From: Martinezella calliandrae
GTDB taxonomy: Bacteria; Pseudomonadota; Alphaproteobacteria; Rhizobiales; Rhizobiaceae
Direction: 5' to 3'
Assembly: GCF_030272695.1 (NCBI RefSeq)
Contig: NZ_JARFYN010000006.1
Span: 62,001 to 126,000, forward strand
DNA: 64,000 nt
Positions 34,950-43,662 of the stretch are shown here, piece by piece. The notes beneath the pieces are model-generated. The model was not told the DNA's origin and ran no database searches. It saw only the letters and a list, made by a program, of their open reading frames with translations. Both the position numbers and the translations under genes were made by a program. The stretch's first letter is position 1. Each line of letters opens with the position of its first letter.

Positions 34950-36355
34950 GAGGCCTCCATCAGCGCCGCAAGACCGGGGAAGAGATAGTTCTGGCCGGCC
35001 GCGAAATCGAAGTTGGGATTGTCCCAGGCGATCATCTTGCCGGGGTTCAGCAGGCCCTTCGGGTCGGTCTCCTTCTTGAAGGCGAGCTGGACAGTGTCCG
35101 TCTGCTTCATGCCGCCTTCCTCCAGCGTATAGCGGTGGGGATTGAAGATGGGGCAGCCGTGATCCTGATGGATGCGGATGATCTCTTCCAGCCGCGCCTC
35201 CGACGTGTAACGCACCAGCGGCAGGCCGGAACACTGGATCTGGCCGTCGAACCTGATGAACTCGAGATGGCCAGGCACCTCGTCGCCGAAGATCTCGACC
35301 ATCTTCTGTACCTTGGCGACGTGATCCGGGCCCGGATATTGCACTTGCAGATAGGTGATGGTCGGGTCGACCTTGATGGCGCGCAGTGTCGTGTGGTTCC
35401 AGGCGAGTTCATAGGCGTGCGGAATACCCTTCATGCTCTCGACCTTGTCGGAACGGAAGGTGATCTCGCCCTTCTGCTGGCTGGTGAAGGCCAGGAACGG
35501 GTCCATGGCATGCGGCGCGATCATCAGCGCCACGATCGATTGGCCTTGACGAATGTAGGGCTTGTGGCGGGCAAAATATTCGAAAGGGATGGGTGCCGCG
35601 ATGGGCGCAATCTCCTTGACCAGGATGCCGTTGCATTTGGCCAGCGCGTCCGAGAAGCGCACGGAGTCCATGAAATCGTCATAGCCGACCAGTACATCCA
35701 CCCAGTCATAGGCCGGGGCGAGCGGCATTTCGATCTCGGTGATGATGCCATTGGTCCCGTAGGCGTGGCTGACCTTGGTCAGGTCCCAACCGGTGAGGTC
35801 GAGCACGCGCGGTTCGGCTTCCATCGTGACGACGCGCAAGCGGAGGATATTGCCGATGTCGCGCAACCCGCCCCACGTGATCGAGCCAACGCCGCCGGAG
35901 CCGCCGGCGATGAAGCCGCCGATGGTCGCCGTCTGCGCGGTAGAGGGGTGAAAGCGCAGCTCCTGGCCGGAATGCGCCTTGGTCTGGCGGTCGAGTTCGG
36001 CAATGACGATGCCCGGCTCGCAGATGACGCGACCGGGATGAATTTGCTTGACCTTGTTCATGGCAGCGAGGTTCAGCACGATGCCGCCGGAGAGCGGCAT
36101 GGCCTGGCCGTAATTGCCGGTGCCGGAGCCGCGCGGGGTGACGGGCACATCATGGGCATAGGCCACCTTCAGTGTGCGGATAACCTCTTCCTCAGTCTTC
36201 GGCGTCACCACGAGATCGGCGGTGACATTGTCGAGCTGTGCCTTCAGGATTGGCGAATACCAGTAGAAATCCCGGCTCTTCTGGCGCACCAGCGCCGGAT
36301 TGTCTTCGACGGCGATACCTTCGAGTTCTTTCTTGATGAGCTGATAGTCCGGCAT
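34946..36355 (-). CDS. FAD-binding oxidoreductase (GlcD/VAO family)
   Basis: The 469-residue protein has the PCMH FAD domain (VTPRGSGTGNYGQAMPLSGG near residue 72; GGFIAGGSGGVGSITWGGL near 145) and a C-terminal FAD-linked oxidase cap ending in DPKGLLNPGKMIAWDNPN. This is the layout of glycolate- or lactate-type and vanillyl-alcohol-type oxidases. The start at 36355 follows GGAGCC and lies 1 nt after the amidohydrolase stop, so the genes are coupled. The substrate is probably the product of that amidohydrolase (inference). Confidence 0.9.
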   Translation of the reverse strand: MPDYQLIKKELEGIAVEDNPALVRQKSRDFYWYSPILKAQLDNVTADLVVTPKTEEEVIRTLKVAYAHDVPVTPRGSGTGNYGQAMPLSGGIVLNLAAMNKVKQIHPGRVICEPGIVIAELDRQTKAHSGQELRFHPSTAQTATIGGFIAGGSGGVGSITWGGLRDIGNILRLRVVTMEAEPRVLDLTGWDLTKVSHAYGTNGIITEIEMPLAPAYDWVDVLVGYDDFMDSVRFSDALAKCNGILVKEIAPIAAPIPFEYFARHKPYIRQGQSIVALMIAPHAMDPFLAFTSQQKGEITFRSDKVESMKGIPHAYELAWNHTTLRAIKVDPTITYLQVQYPGPDHVAKVQKMVEIFGDEVPGHLEFIRFDGQIQCSGLPLVRYTSEARLEEIIRIHQDHGCPIFNPHRYTLEEGGMKQTDTVQLAFKKETDPKGLLNPGKMIAWDNPNFDFAAGQNYLFPGLAALMEAS

Positions 36356-36356
36356 G

Positions 36357-37670
36357 TCAGGCTCCAATAACGGTGTCGAGTTCGCGGTAATCCGGCAGGC
36401 TGCGGTCGATCACCTTGCCTTTGCGAAGGACGACGCGGTCGGACTGCGGACGGGAGAGGAATTCGCTCCAGCGCCTTGCACTGAAGAGGACGAGATCGGC
36501 AGGGCCACCCACGGCGATGCGACCAACATCGGGGCGGCCGAGAATGGCTGAAGCAGAGGTGGTGATCACCCGGGCGGCGGTATCCAGCGGATGGTCGAGA
36601 TGCAGGATCCGCACGGCTTCGCGGAAGACCTCGACGGGGTCGAGGTCGCCATAGGCGTAGAAGGGATCGCGGGTATTGTCGGAGGCAACCGCGGTCGGCA
36701 CGCCCGCGGCAGCCAATTCATGCAGCAATGTCACGCCGCGCCAGCGCGGCGTTCGGCCCGCGTGGCGGTCCTGCAGATACATGTTGCACATTGGCAGCGA
36801 GACGACCGAAATCCCCGCCTTGGCGACAAGGTCGATGGTGGCAGCGACAGTATCCTCATCTTGGCGGGCGAGAGAGCAACAATGGCCGGCGGTAACCTTG
36901 CCAGTGAAGCCGTTGCGCAGCACCGCCTCGGCGATCGCCTTCAGCGTCAGAACCTGTTTGTCCTCGGTCTCGTCGACATGAAGGTCGATATCGAGACCGT
37001 AGTCCGCGGCGGCACGGATCAGCTTGTCGAGCTGGCGGTCGATATCGGGGTTCGTCTGCGTGACGCCGCCGATCAGGCCGCCGGCATCGCGGATCACCAT
37101 GAGGAGGTCGGCGAAGAAGGCGTCATCGGCCATGGCATCCAGCGGGAAAAGAGCGACGGCCTGTAGCGCGATCTTTTCTTTCCAGGTCTCGCGCATCTGC
37201 GAGAAAACCTCGAAGGAAATGCGGTGCTGGGGTGCCAGTGAGTCGAGATGGGTACGGATCAGGCTGGTGCCGTGGGCATAGGCCGAGCGCAGCGAAAATT
37301 CCATGCGCTTCCTGACATCGTCAGCCGACCAATTGGCCTCGCGATCGGCACGCACGGCCTCGAGCGCGCCCACGAAACTGCCGTCCGGATTGGCACGGCG
37401 CTCCCAGATATGGCCCTTGTCGATATGAGTATGCATGTCGGCAAAGGTCGGCCAGACCATGCCGTCCCTCATGTCGGCCTTGGCGAATTCCGCCGGCGCG
37501 CTGCCCGCTGGCAGGATGTCCTTGATGAGGCCATCGGCAACGACGATGTCGGCTTTCATGAGGCCTTCGCTTGACGGACCGGTGAAGCCTGCGACAGTCA
37601 CTGCGGGGACGGTGGCGTTGCTCAGCACGAAGCGCGCGGCGTTCGGCGGGGACATGAAGGAGTAGGACAT
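36357..37670 (-). CDS. Amidohydrolase-family protein, cytosine-deaminase-like
   Basis: The 437-residue protein has the metal-site motifs of the CodA-type amidohydrolases: DMHTHIDKGHIW near residue 78, LHVDETEDKQ near 230, AGHCCSLARQDE near 262, and ASDNTRDPFYAYGD near 330. CodA-like enzymes deaminate cytosine, creatinine or related N-heterocycles. Its stop leads into the FAD oxidoreductase gene, and its start overlaps the permease stop by 1 nt (TGATG). Operon context suggests it acts on an imported heterocycle; the identity is open. Confidence 0.88.
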   Translation of the reverse strand: MSYSFMSPPNAARFVLSNATVPAVTVAGFTGPSSEGLMKADIVVADGLIKDILPAGSAPAEFAKADMRDGMVWPTFADMHTHIDKGHIWERRANPDGSFVGALEAVRADREANWSADDVRKRMEFSLRSAYAHGTSLIRTHLDSLAPQHRISFEVFSQMRETWKEKIALQAVALFPLDAMADDAFFADLLMVIRDAGGLIGGVTQTNPDIDRQLDKLIRAAADYGLDIDLHVDETEDKQVLTLKAIAEAVLRNGFTGKVTAGHCCSLARQDEDTVAATIDLVAKAGISVVSLPMCNMYLQDRHAGRTPRWRGVTLLHELAAAGVPTAVASDNTRDPFYAYGDLDPVEVFREAVRILHLDHPLDTAARVITTSASAILGRPDVGRIAVGGPADLVLFSARRWSEFLSRPQSDRVVLRKGKVIDRSLPDYRELDTVIGA

Positions 37671-38536
37671 CAGTTCTCCCGCTTGAGGCTGCTTTCATGC
37701 CAGCGATGCAGGCTCAGCCATGAGATGAAGGAGGTGAGGGCGAAGATGGCGACACCGAGTGCCGATAGCAGCAGCAGGGCGGCGAACAGGCGCGGCATGT
37801 TCTGTCGGTATTGCGCCTCCAGCAGGCGGAAGGCGAGGCCGGAATTGGGGCCACCGGAGCCAGCGGCAAATTCAGCGACCACGGAGGCGATCAGCGATAG
37901 GCCGCCGCCGATTCTGAGGCCTGTCATGAAATAAGGCTGGGCTGCCGGCAGCTTCAGATGCAACAGCGTCTGCCAGCGCGAGGCGCCATAGAGATCGAAA
38001 AGATTCAAGAGGTTATGGTCGACGCTCTTCAGCCCTTGCACCATGTTGGAGAGGATCGGAAAGAAGGCGACGAGGAAGCCGCAGATCAGCAGCGCGGATT
38101 CGCGGGTAGGCGCGTAGATCAGGATCAACGGCGCGATCGCCACGATCGGTGTCACCTGCAGGATGACGGCGAGCGGATAGAAGGCGAGTTCGATCCAGCG
38201 CGATTGCACGAGGAAGATCGCGAAGCCGACGCCGCCGATCAGCGCAAGCGCCAACGAGATGAAGGTGATTTCGGTCGTTACCCAGAGCGCCGGCGAAAGG
38301 ACGCCCCAATCGGACACCAGCGATTTCGCAACGGCGAGCGGACTAGGCAGGATATATTGCGGGATGCCGGCGCCAACGACAAGAAGCTGCCAGAGGAGGA
38401 TCAATACGGTCACGGTCAGCAGCGGCACGAGAATGCCGAGCGAACGTTCGGCAATCCCAGTTCGGATGGCGAATTCTGATGGCGCATCGGCGGTTTCTGT
38501 CTGAAGGTTGACGGGTAGGCTGGTGCTGTCGCTCAT
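37670..38536 (-). CDS. ABC transporter permease (NitT/TauT type)
   Basis: The 288-residue protein has about six helices and the SsuC/TauC-type EAA loop (FFPILSNMVQGLKSVDHNLL; LFDLYGASRWQTLLHLKLPA). It forms the membrane channel for the importer with the ATPase and binding protein of this operon. The ATG at 38536 has GGAGGCGCATTC and overlaps the ATPase stop (ATGA). Confidence 0.93.
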   Translation of the reverse strand: MSDSTSLPVNLQTETADAPSEFAIRTGIAERSLGILVPLLTVTVLILLWQLLVVGAGIPQYILPSPLAVAKSLVSDWGVLSPALWVTTEITFISLALALIGGVGFAIFLVQSRWIELAFYPLAVILQVTPIVAIAPLILIYAPTRESALLICGFLVAFFPILSNMVQGLKSVDHNLLNLFDLYGASRWQTLLHLKLPAAQPYFMTGLRIGGGLSLIASVVAEFAAGSGGPNSGLAFRLLEAQYRQNMPRLFAALLLLSALGVAIFALTSFISWLSLHRWHESSLKREN

Positions 38537-39360
38537 GAATGCGCCTCCGGCCAACCAATGGCCTCGATCAGGGAACGGGAGACCTTTTCACAAACCTGGC
38601 GATATTCCTCGGAAGACCGGTAGAGGAGGTCGCGTTCGCCGCTGGTGTCCAGTGGAAAATCGGCGTGCACACGGCCGGGGCGCGCCTTCATCACGACGAT
38701 GCGGTTTGAGAGATAGGCGGACTCGTAGACGGAGTGAGTGACGAAGATCACCGTAATGCCGGTGTTCCTCCACAGCCGCAGCACATCGTCGTTGAGTTTT
38801 TGGCGGGTGATCTCGTCGAGCGCCGCAAAAGGCTCATCCAGCAGCAGCAGCTTCGGCTTGGTAACCAGCGCGCGAGCGATGGAGACGCGCATCTTCATGC
38901 CGCCGGACAATTCGCGCGGGTAAGCATCCGCGAAATCCTGCAGGCCGACGGTCGCCAGTGTTGCCATGATCTGGTCGTAGGCGGCGACTTTGGCAACGCC
39001 GCGCAGCTTCAACGGCAGATGGACATTGTCGAAGACGGTTTTCCAGGGAAGCAGTGTCGGCTCCTGAAAAACGAAACCGATATCGCCCTCCGGCACCCCT
39101 TTGGAATTAATGCGTGAACTCGGCCAGTCGATTGTGCCGCTGGAGGCGCCGCCGAGGCCGGCAATGATGCGCAGCGCCGTCGACTTGCCGCAGCCGGAAG
39201 GGCCGAGCAGGCTAATGAACTCGCCGCTTTCAACATTGAGCGACATGCCGGAAAGCGCCAGCGTGCCGTTGGAAAAGACTTTGGAGACCTGTTCCATGAC
39301 GACCAGCGGCCGCTTGCGCGCTTCTGTCGTGGGGGCAGCGGTTGCATTGGGTGTGGTCAT
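38533..39360 (-). CDS. ABC transporter ATP-binding protein (NitT/TauT type)
   Basis: The 275-residue ATPase has Walker A (LLGPSGCGKST), Q-loop (GFVFQEPTLLPW), signature (LSGGMKMRVSIARAL), Walker B (LLLLDEPFAALDE) and H-loop (VTHSVYES). It energises import with the permease it overlaps. The ATG at 39360 was chosen by alignment with family N-termini, and the ribosome-binding site is weak. A palindromic repeat separates it from the binding-protein gene. Confidence 0.92.
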   Translation of the reverse strand: MTTPNATAAPTTEARKRPLVVMEQVSKVFSNGTLALSGMSLNVESGEFISLLGPSGCGKSTALRIIAGLGGASSGTIDWPSSRINSKGVPEGDIGFVFQEPTLLPWKTVFDNVHLPLKLRGVAKVAAYDQIMATLATVGLQDFADAYPRELSGGMKMRVSIARALVTKPKLLLLDEPFAALDEITRQKLNDDVLRLWRNTGITVIFVTHSVYESAYLSNRIVVMKARPGRVHADFPLDTSGERDLLYRSSEEYRQVCEKVSRSLIEAIGWPEAHS

Positions 39361-39407
39361 ACTCTGGCTCTCTGTCGATGTCAGCAGGCGGCTTCGGAGC
39401 AAGAATT

Positions 39408-39584
39408 GCCCCTAACCCTAGACCTCTCCCCGCGTGAAGGGAGAGGGGACTATCGTGTTCCTGCCCGCCGATCTCAGTCACCATGGCCTGTGGCGGAAGC
39501 AGCAGCTCTTTTTGTTCGGCGCACGCGTCTTATACTCTGTCATTGCCTTTCCCCGCGAGCGGGCAGAGGGAAAGGGTGAGGGGC
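39408..39584. repeat. Palindrome-rich intergenic repeat (RIME-like)
   Basis: The element has near-perfect inverted ends (GCCCCTAACCCT at 39408 and AGGGTGAGGGGC at 39573-39584, 11 of 12 matching). Inside are further hairpins, such as CCTCTCCC...GGGAGAGG near 39420-39443. Rhizobial genomes carry families of such non-coding mosaic repeats (RIMEs). Assignment to a named family is inference. It splits the operon between the binding-protein and ATPase genes and may affect message stability. Confidence 0.6.
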
Positions 39585-39599
39585 TGCTCTGCTTGATCG

Positions 39600-40616
39600 T
39601 CACTTTTTCAACGACATGCCAACGCCCTTGCACGCGAACTGCGGGTCAAAAGCCTTCTTGTAATCCGTATCCGCCTCGAAGAGCTTGATCTGCACCATTT
39701 GGTCGAAGAACTTCTTGTAGTGCGCATCGGTGATGCAGCCGATACCCTTGTCCGCTGCGTCACCGGACTCCAGGATGCCGTATTCCTTCATCTTCGCGAT
39801 GGAATAGGCGATCTGGCCGTCGGTCATGTCAGGATTGTCCTTCTTGATCAGTTCGTTGGCCGCCTTGTTGTCACCGTAGAGATAGTTGTACCAGCCTTCG
39901 ATCGAGGCGTTGACGAAACGCTGCACGAGGTCCGGGTTTTTCTGAACGAGTGACGTCTGCGTCGTGATCATCGTCGAATAGGGCGAATAGCCGCTGTCGG
40001 CGAGCAGGAAGACCTTCGGTTCCCAGCCGGTCTGCTTCTGGATTTCATAGGGTTCGGAGGTCAGGTAACCCTGCTGCGCCGACTGCTTGTCGGCGAGGAA
40101 TGGCGCCGGGCTGAAATTATAGGGCTTGTACTGTTCGTCCTTGAAGCCCCGGAAGTTGGCCTTCATCCATTCGAAGAAAGTGACGTAGCCGTCCTTGCCG
40201 AGGAAGATCGTCGGCAGTTTGGCGAGGTCCTCGAATTTTTCGACACCGGCATCAGGATGGGCGATCAGCACCTGCGGGTCCTTCTGGAAGATGGCGGCGA
40301 CGTCGACGATCGGGATGCCCTGTTTGACCGCATCGATTTCCTGCTGCGGGCTGCCCATGTAGAAATCGATCTTGCCGGAAATCAGCAGCGCTTGGTTGGC
40401 AGCGTTCGGGCCACCCTGAACGATTTCGACATCCAGGCCATATTTCTTGTACGTGCCGTCGGCGATCGCCTGGTAGAAGCCGCCATGTTCGGCCTCGGCC
40501 AACCAGTTGGTCCCATAGGTCACCTTGTCGAGGGCGCTTGCCGGCTGCGCGACAGCGACAGCGGCGACGAGGCCCATGACGGCGAGAAATGCTTTGGTCT
40601 TCAATGCATTGGACAT
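39600..40616 (-). CDS. ABC transporter substrate-binding protein (NMT1/THI5-like, SsuA type)
   Basis: The 338-residue protein has a signal peptide (AFLAVMGLVAAVAVAQPASA) and the NMT1/THI5-like fold: VTYGTNWLAEAEHGGFYQAI near residue 32, GLDVEIVQGGPNAANQALL near 60, and VQRFVNASIEGWYNYL near 230. Members bind sulfonates, nitrate, or thiamine-precursor pyrimidines such as formylaminopyrimidine. With an amidohydrolase and creatininase nearby, a pyrimidine or similar heterocycle is plausible (inference). It is probably the first gene of the operon that runs down to 34368. Confidence 0.92.
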   Translation of the reverse strand: MSNALKTKAFLAVMGLVAAVAVAQPASALDKVTYGTNWLAEAEHGGFYQAIADGTYKKYGLDVEIVQGGPNAANQALLISGKIDFYMGSPQQEIDAVKQGIPIVDVAAIFQKDPQVLIAHPDAGVEKFEDLAKLPTIFLGKDGYVTFFEWMKANFRGFKDEQYKPYNFSPAPFLADKQSAQQGYLTSEPYEIQKQTGWEPKVFLLADSGYSPYSTMITTQTSLVQKNPDLVQRFVNASIEGWYNYLYGDNKAANELIKKDNPDMTDGQIAYSIAKMKEYGILESGDAADKGIGCITDAHYKKFFDQMVQIKLFEADTDYKKAFDPQFACKGVGMSLKK

Positions 40617-40701
40617 GGCCGGTTGTTCCCCTTATCTGCCATCGGACGCCGCGATTGACGCCCATTTTCCGCATTTGAGCGATTGCGTTGCGCTTTGAAA
40701 A

Positions 40702-40739
40702 GCATCAAAATTCGTGCGCATTGATGCCTTTTAGGCATC
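40702..40739. promoter_or_regulatory. Three-half-site LysR operator candidate
   Basis: GCATCAA-N12-TTGATGC (40702-40727) overlaps GATGCC-N5-GGCATC (40723-40739), so one half-site is shared by two inverted repeats. It lies between the divergent binding-protein and LysR genes. Such overlapping repeats let a LysR tetramer switch sites upon inducer binding. Confidence 0.55.
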
Positions 40740-40800
40740 TCAGCTTGCGCCTGTGCCTAAATTGTGCGGCCTGGGCAAAATTTATGCAATGGGGATATGC

Positions 40801-41769
40801 ATGCTGCACTCGAGACGGCTTCTTTACATCAACGAGATTGCCCGCTGCGGCTCGATCCGAAAGGCGGCGGCGAGGCTCAATGTAGCGTCCTCGGCGATCA
40901 ACCGGCAGATTCTGGCGCTGGAAGAGGAGATGGGAGCGCCGCTGTTCGAGCGGCTGCCGCGCGGCCTCAGACTGACTGCGGCAGGCGAGCTCTGCATCGA
41001 GCATATCCGCGAGGTTTTGAAGAATTATGAGCGGCTGGAAGGGCGCATCCGCAGTTTGAAGATGCAGCAGGCCGGCAAGGTCAGGATTGTCACGACCGTC
41101 GGGCTTGCCTCCGGGCCGCTGCCGGAGATCATCGCGCGCTTTCTTTCCGAACATCCGCGCGTCTTCATCCAGCTGCGAAACGATTCCGGCTCCACGACCT
41201 TGGCGCCGGTGCTGTCGGGCGAAGTCGACATCGGCCTGGGCTTCAACATCCCGGCGACACCGGGCATCCGTTCGCTCGGCAATTTCGATATTCCGATTGG
41301 GGTCGTGCTGCCGCCGGGGCATCCGCTGATCGGGCCGGGGCCGATCAATCTCGCCGATGTCGTAGAAGAGCGGCTGCTGCTGGCGCAGCCAGGCACCAGC
41401 CTGCGCGACGTCATCAATCTCACTCTGGCGCGGCTACCGCTACAAGTGGAGCCCGTGTTGGAAAGCAACGCGTCGGAGATGTTGAAGCAGCTGGTCAAAT
41501 GCGGGGCAGGGCTGACGCTGTTGAACCCGCTCGATGTCATCACCGAATGCCGGCGCGGCGAACTCGTGTTCCGGTCGATCGCCGAGCCGCATTCGCGGCA
41601 TCAGCCGATGAAGCTCTTTGCCCGCACGCGTGCGCCGCTCGACGCAGCGACGAGCCTGTTCGTGGAATATCTGCTTGCCGAACTGGCCGGGCTGGTGGAG
41701 GAGCTGCAGGTCAAGGGGCACATTTCGGCGGCATCGGAACGCCGCCGGCCGGAAGCTTATTTCGAATAG
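40801..41769 (+). CDS. LysR-family regulator of the ABC/amidohydrolase operon
   Basis: The 322-residue protein has the LysR helix-turn-helix (IARCGSIRKAAARLNVASSA, then INRQILALEEEMGAPLFER) and a ligand domain (VLSGEVDIGLGFN; LPPGHPLIGPGPI). The ATG at 40801 has a GGGGATATGC leader. It is divergent from the binding-protein gene, and a three-half-site repeat lies between them. It overlaps the convergent creatininase gene by 13 bp. It probably senses the imported compound or a breakdown product. Confidence 0.9.
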   Translation: MLHSRRLLYINEIARCGSIRKAAARLNVASSAINRQILALEEEMGAPLFERLPRGLRLTAAGELCIEHIREVLKNYERLEGRIRSLKMQQAGKVRIVTTVGLASGPLPEIIARFLSEHPRVFIQLRNDSGSTTLAPVLSGEVDIGLGFNIPATPGIRSLGNFDIPIGVVLPPGHPLIGPGPINLADVVEERLLLAQPGTSLRDVINLTLARLPLQVEPVLESNASEMLKQLVKCGAGLTLLNPLDVITECRRGELVFRSIAEPHSRHQPMKLFARTRAPLDAATSLFVEYLLAELAGLVEELQVKGHISAASERRRPEAYFE

Positions 41770-42554
41770 AGGTTCGACAAGGGATAGTCCCTGAGATCGC
41801 GCATCAATTCGATGAAGCCCTGCACCTGGTGGCGGCAGATGAGCGCGCCTTTTTCCGCCGTGGCGTTGGCGGCATTGCCGACGACGCCGTTGGGATTGAG
41901 ATCGTGGGCGATCCAAGCGAGTGAATGCGGCGGCAGCGGCTGCAGATAGTTCGACTGCTCCTTCATCCATTCCGCCTTGGAGGCGAAATTCTCTGCCTTG
42001 TCCATCTGCACCAGCTCGGGGCGGAAATGCAACATCAGCGAGGTCTCGACGTCCCCGCCATGGATGCCGTAGCGCTGCTCGTGGTCGCTGATCATGCCGT
42101 CCGGCGTGCCGAAACGCGTCCATTGCGTGGCAACGACCGCCATCTGGCAGCGCACCCGCAATTCGCGTGCAACGATGCCCATGATGTCGAGATTGCCGCC
42201 ATGCGAATTGACGATCACCATCTTGCGAATGCCGGTCTCGGCAACCTCCGCGCCAATCGCCGTCCAGACCGGGATCAGCAGCTCGGCGCCGAGGGACAGC
42301 GTGCCGGGGCCGTGGATATGTTCGTTGGCCTTGCCGATTTCCTGCGTCGGCAACACCAGGAAGTCCAGGTCGTCTGGGCGTTGTGTCCTTAGCTCGGCCA
42401 GCATGCCGTTTGCGATGGCGACGTCGGTCGCGATCGGCAGATGCGGGCCGTGCTGCTCGGTCGAGGCGATCGGCAGGATGGCGATCGTGGTGTCGGGCGA
42501 GAGGCCGGCGAAATCATAGGTCGTCAGTTCGTTCCAATAGAAGGGCTTTGCCAT
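41757..42554 (-). CDS. Creatininase-family amidohydrolase
   Basis: The 265-residue protein has the metal and catalytic blocks of the creatininase family: ASTEQHGPHLPIATD near residue 30, VNSHGGNLD near 116, and HGGDVETSLMLHF near 165. The family covers creatinine amidohydrolase, formamide hydrolases of riboflavin and deazaflavin synthesis, and mycofactocin peptidases. Its place beside a CodA-like importer operon suggests hydrolysis of a cyclic amide or formamide in the same pathway (inference). The ATG at 42554 was chosen because AGAGGA lies 7 nt upstream. Confidence 0.88.
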   Translation of the reverse strand: MAKPFYWNELTTYDFAGLSPDTTIAILPIASTEQHGPHLPIATDVAIANGMLAELRTQRPDDLDFLVLPTQEIGKANEHIHGPGTLSLGAELLIPVWTAIGAEVAETGIRKMVIVNSHGGNLDIMGIVARELRVRCQMAVVATQWTRFGTPDGMISDHEQRYGIHGGDVETSLMLHFRPELVQMDKAENFASKAEWMKEQSNYLQPLPPHSLAWIAHDLNPNGVVGNAANATAEKGALICRHQVQGFIELMRDLRDYPLSNLYSK

Positions 42555-42738
42555 CGCCAATTCCTCTCATGCGCTTCGCTTTTGTAACGGATACGGCAAG
42601 GATGATAGCGGGGGAAAGCATCAATTTGCGGGCGTGGTGCTGCCTTTTTGCGTGCACGTCGTGCGCACCCAGCATCGCGACCGTTATCGGCCGCGAAGCT
42701 CCGTCTCCTGAGGATGGCTGTAAATGCCAGTCAAGGCT

Positions 42739-43608
42739 TCATTCGAGCGCACCGCCGGTAAAGACCGAGAGGTCGCTGCCCTCGAAATCGGTTGAGCGGC
42801 TAACTTGCTCCCATTCCGCCGCTTCCTTTGTGCGCGCCGCTTCCGCCAAGCCAAAGACGAAGAGGGCATCGCGGCCGAGGAGGAGGTGGTTGGGCAGAGT
42901 GTCCCTTTGCGCCAGATCGAGGATTACCTTCGCGATTTTTTGCGGGTCGCCGAATTCCTTGCCCGCGAGATGCTTCAGCATGCCATAGACAGCACCGACG
43001 CTCGGTTGATAGTCGGGTAACAGTTCGACATTGGTGCCGGCAGCAGTCTGTGCCCAGTTGGTGCGCATGCTGCCGGGTTCGAGCGCCGTAACCTTGACGC
43101 CGAAAGATGCGACTTCCTTGGCGAGGACCTCGGTGAAGCCACCGACCGCCCATTTGGCCGCCTGATAGGCGCTGAGGCCTGGTGTGCCGACGCGGCCGCC
43201 GACTGAGGAGATGTTGATGATGTGGCCGAAACGTTGCGCGCGCATGACCGGCAGGGCGGCTCGCGTCAGGTTGACGACACCGTAGAAGTTCGTGTCGATC
43301 TGCGCTTTGAACTCGTCATCCGATGTCTGTTCGAACGGCGACCTATGTCCGAAGCCGGCATTGTTGACGAGCACGTCGATGCCGCCGAAGGTATCGACGG
43401 CTATTTGGACCGCCGCTTTCGCCGCGGCGGCGTCGGTGACGTCGAGGGTGGCGATCGTGATCCGATCGCCATATTGTTTCGCCAGGTCATCCAGCCGACC
43501 CGGATTGCGTGCCGTCGCCACCAGACGGTCACCATTACCGAGAACGGCCTCGGCGAGCGTGCGCCCCAGTCCACTGGCGCTTCCTGTTATCAGCCATGTC
43601 TTTGACAT
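42739..43608 (-). CDS. Short-chain dehydrogenase/reductase
   Basis: The 289-residue classical SDR has the cofactor motif ITGSASGLGRTLAEA, the NNAG motif (VLVNNAGFGH), active serine ISSVGG, and the YQAAK tyrosine-lysine pair. The N-terminal ATARN after beta-2 suggests NADP preference. It has an AAAAGGAGACGAAG leader. A TetR gene lies 54 nt upstream on the same strand, and both genes carry the same operator-like sequence before them, so TetR probably represses this gene. Confidence 0.92.
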   Translation of the reverse strand: MSKTWLITGSASGLGRTLAEAVLGNGDRLVATARNPGRLDDLAKQYGDRITIATLDVTDAAAAKAAVQIAVDTFGGIDVLVNNAGFGHRSPFEQTSDDEFKAQIDTNFYGVVNLTRAALPVMRAQRFGHIINISSVGGRVGTPGLSAYQAAKWAVGGFTEVLAKEVASFGVKVTALEPGSMRTNWAQTAAGTNVELLPDYQPSVGAVYGMLKHLAGKEFGDPQKIAKVILDLAQRDTLPNHLLLGRDALFVFGLAEAARTKEAAEWEQVSRSTDFEGSDLSVFTGGALE

Positions 43609-43621
43609 CTTCGTCTCCTTT

Positions 43622-43639
43622 TGAGTGAGTACATGCTCA
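43622..43639. promoter_or_regulatory. Operator-like TGAGTGAGTACATGCTCA before the SDR gene
   Basis: The 18-bp sequence recurs before the TetR gene at 44253-44270 with one mismatch. It contains the inverted repeat TGAG-N6-CTCA and a further TGAG half-site. Confidence 0.6.
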
Positions 43640-43662
43640 TTATATGCCGAAATAAAAAGGGA

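Noticed and set aside
35135..36370. Plus-strand open frame of 411 codons opposite the FAD oxidoreductase gene
   Set aside because: The minus strand has full FAD-domain motifs and coupled starts and stops; the plus frame shows no domain.
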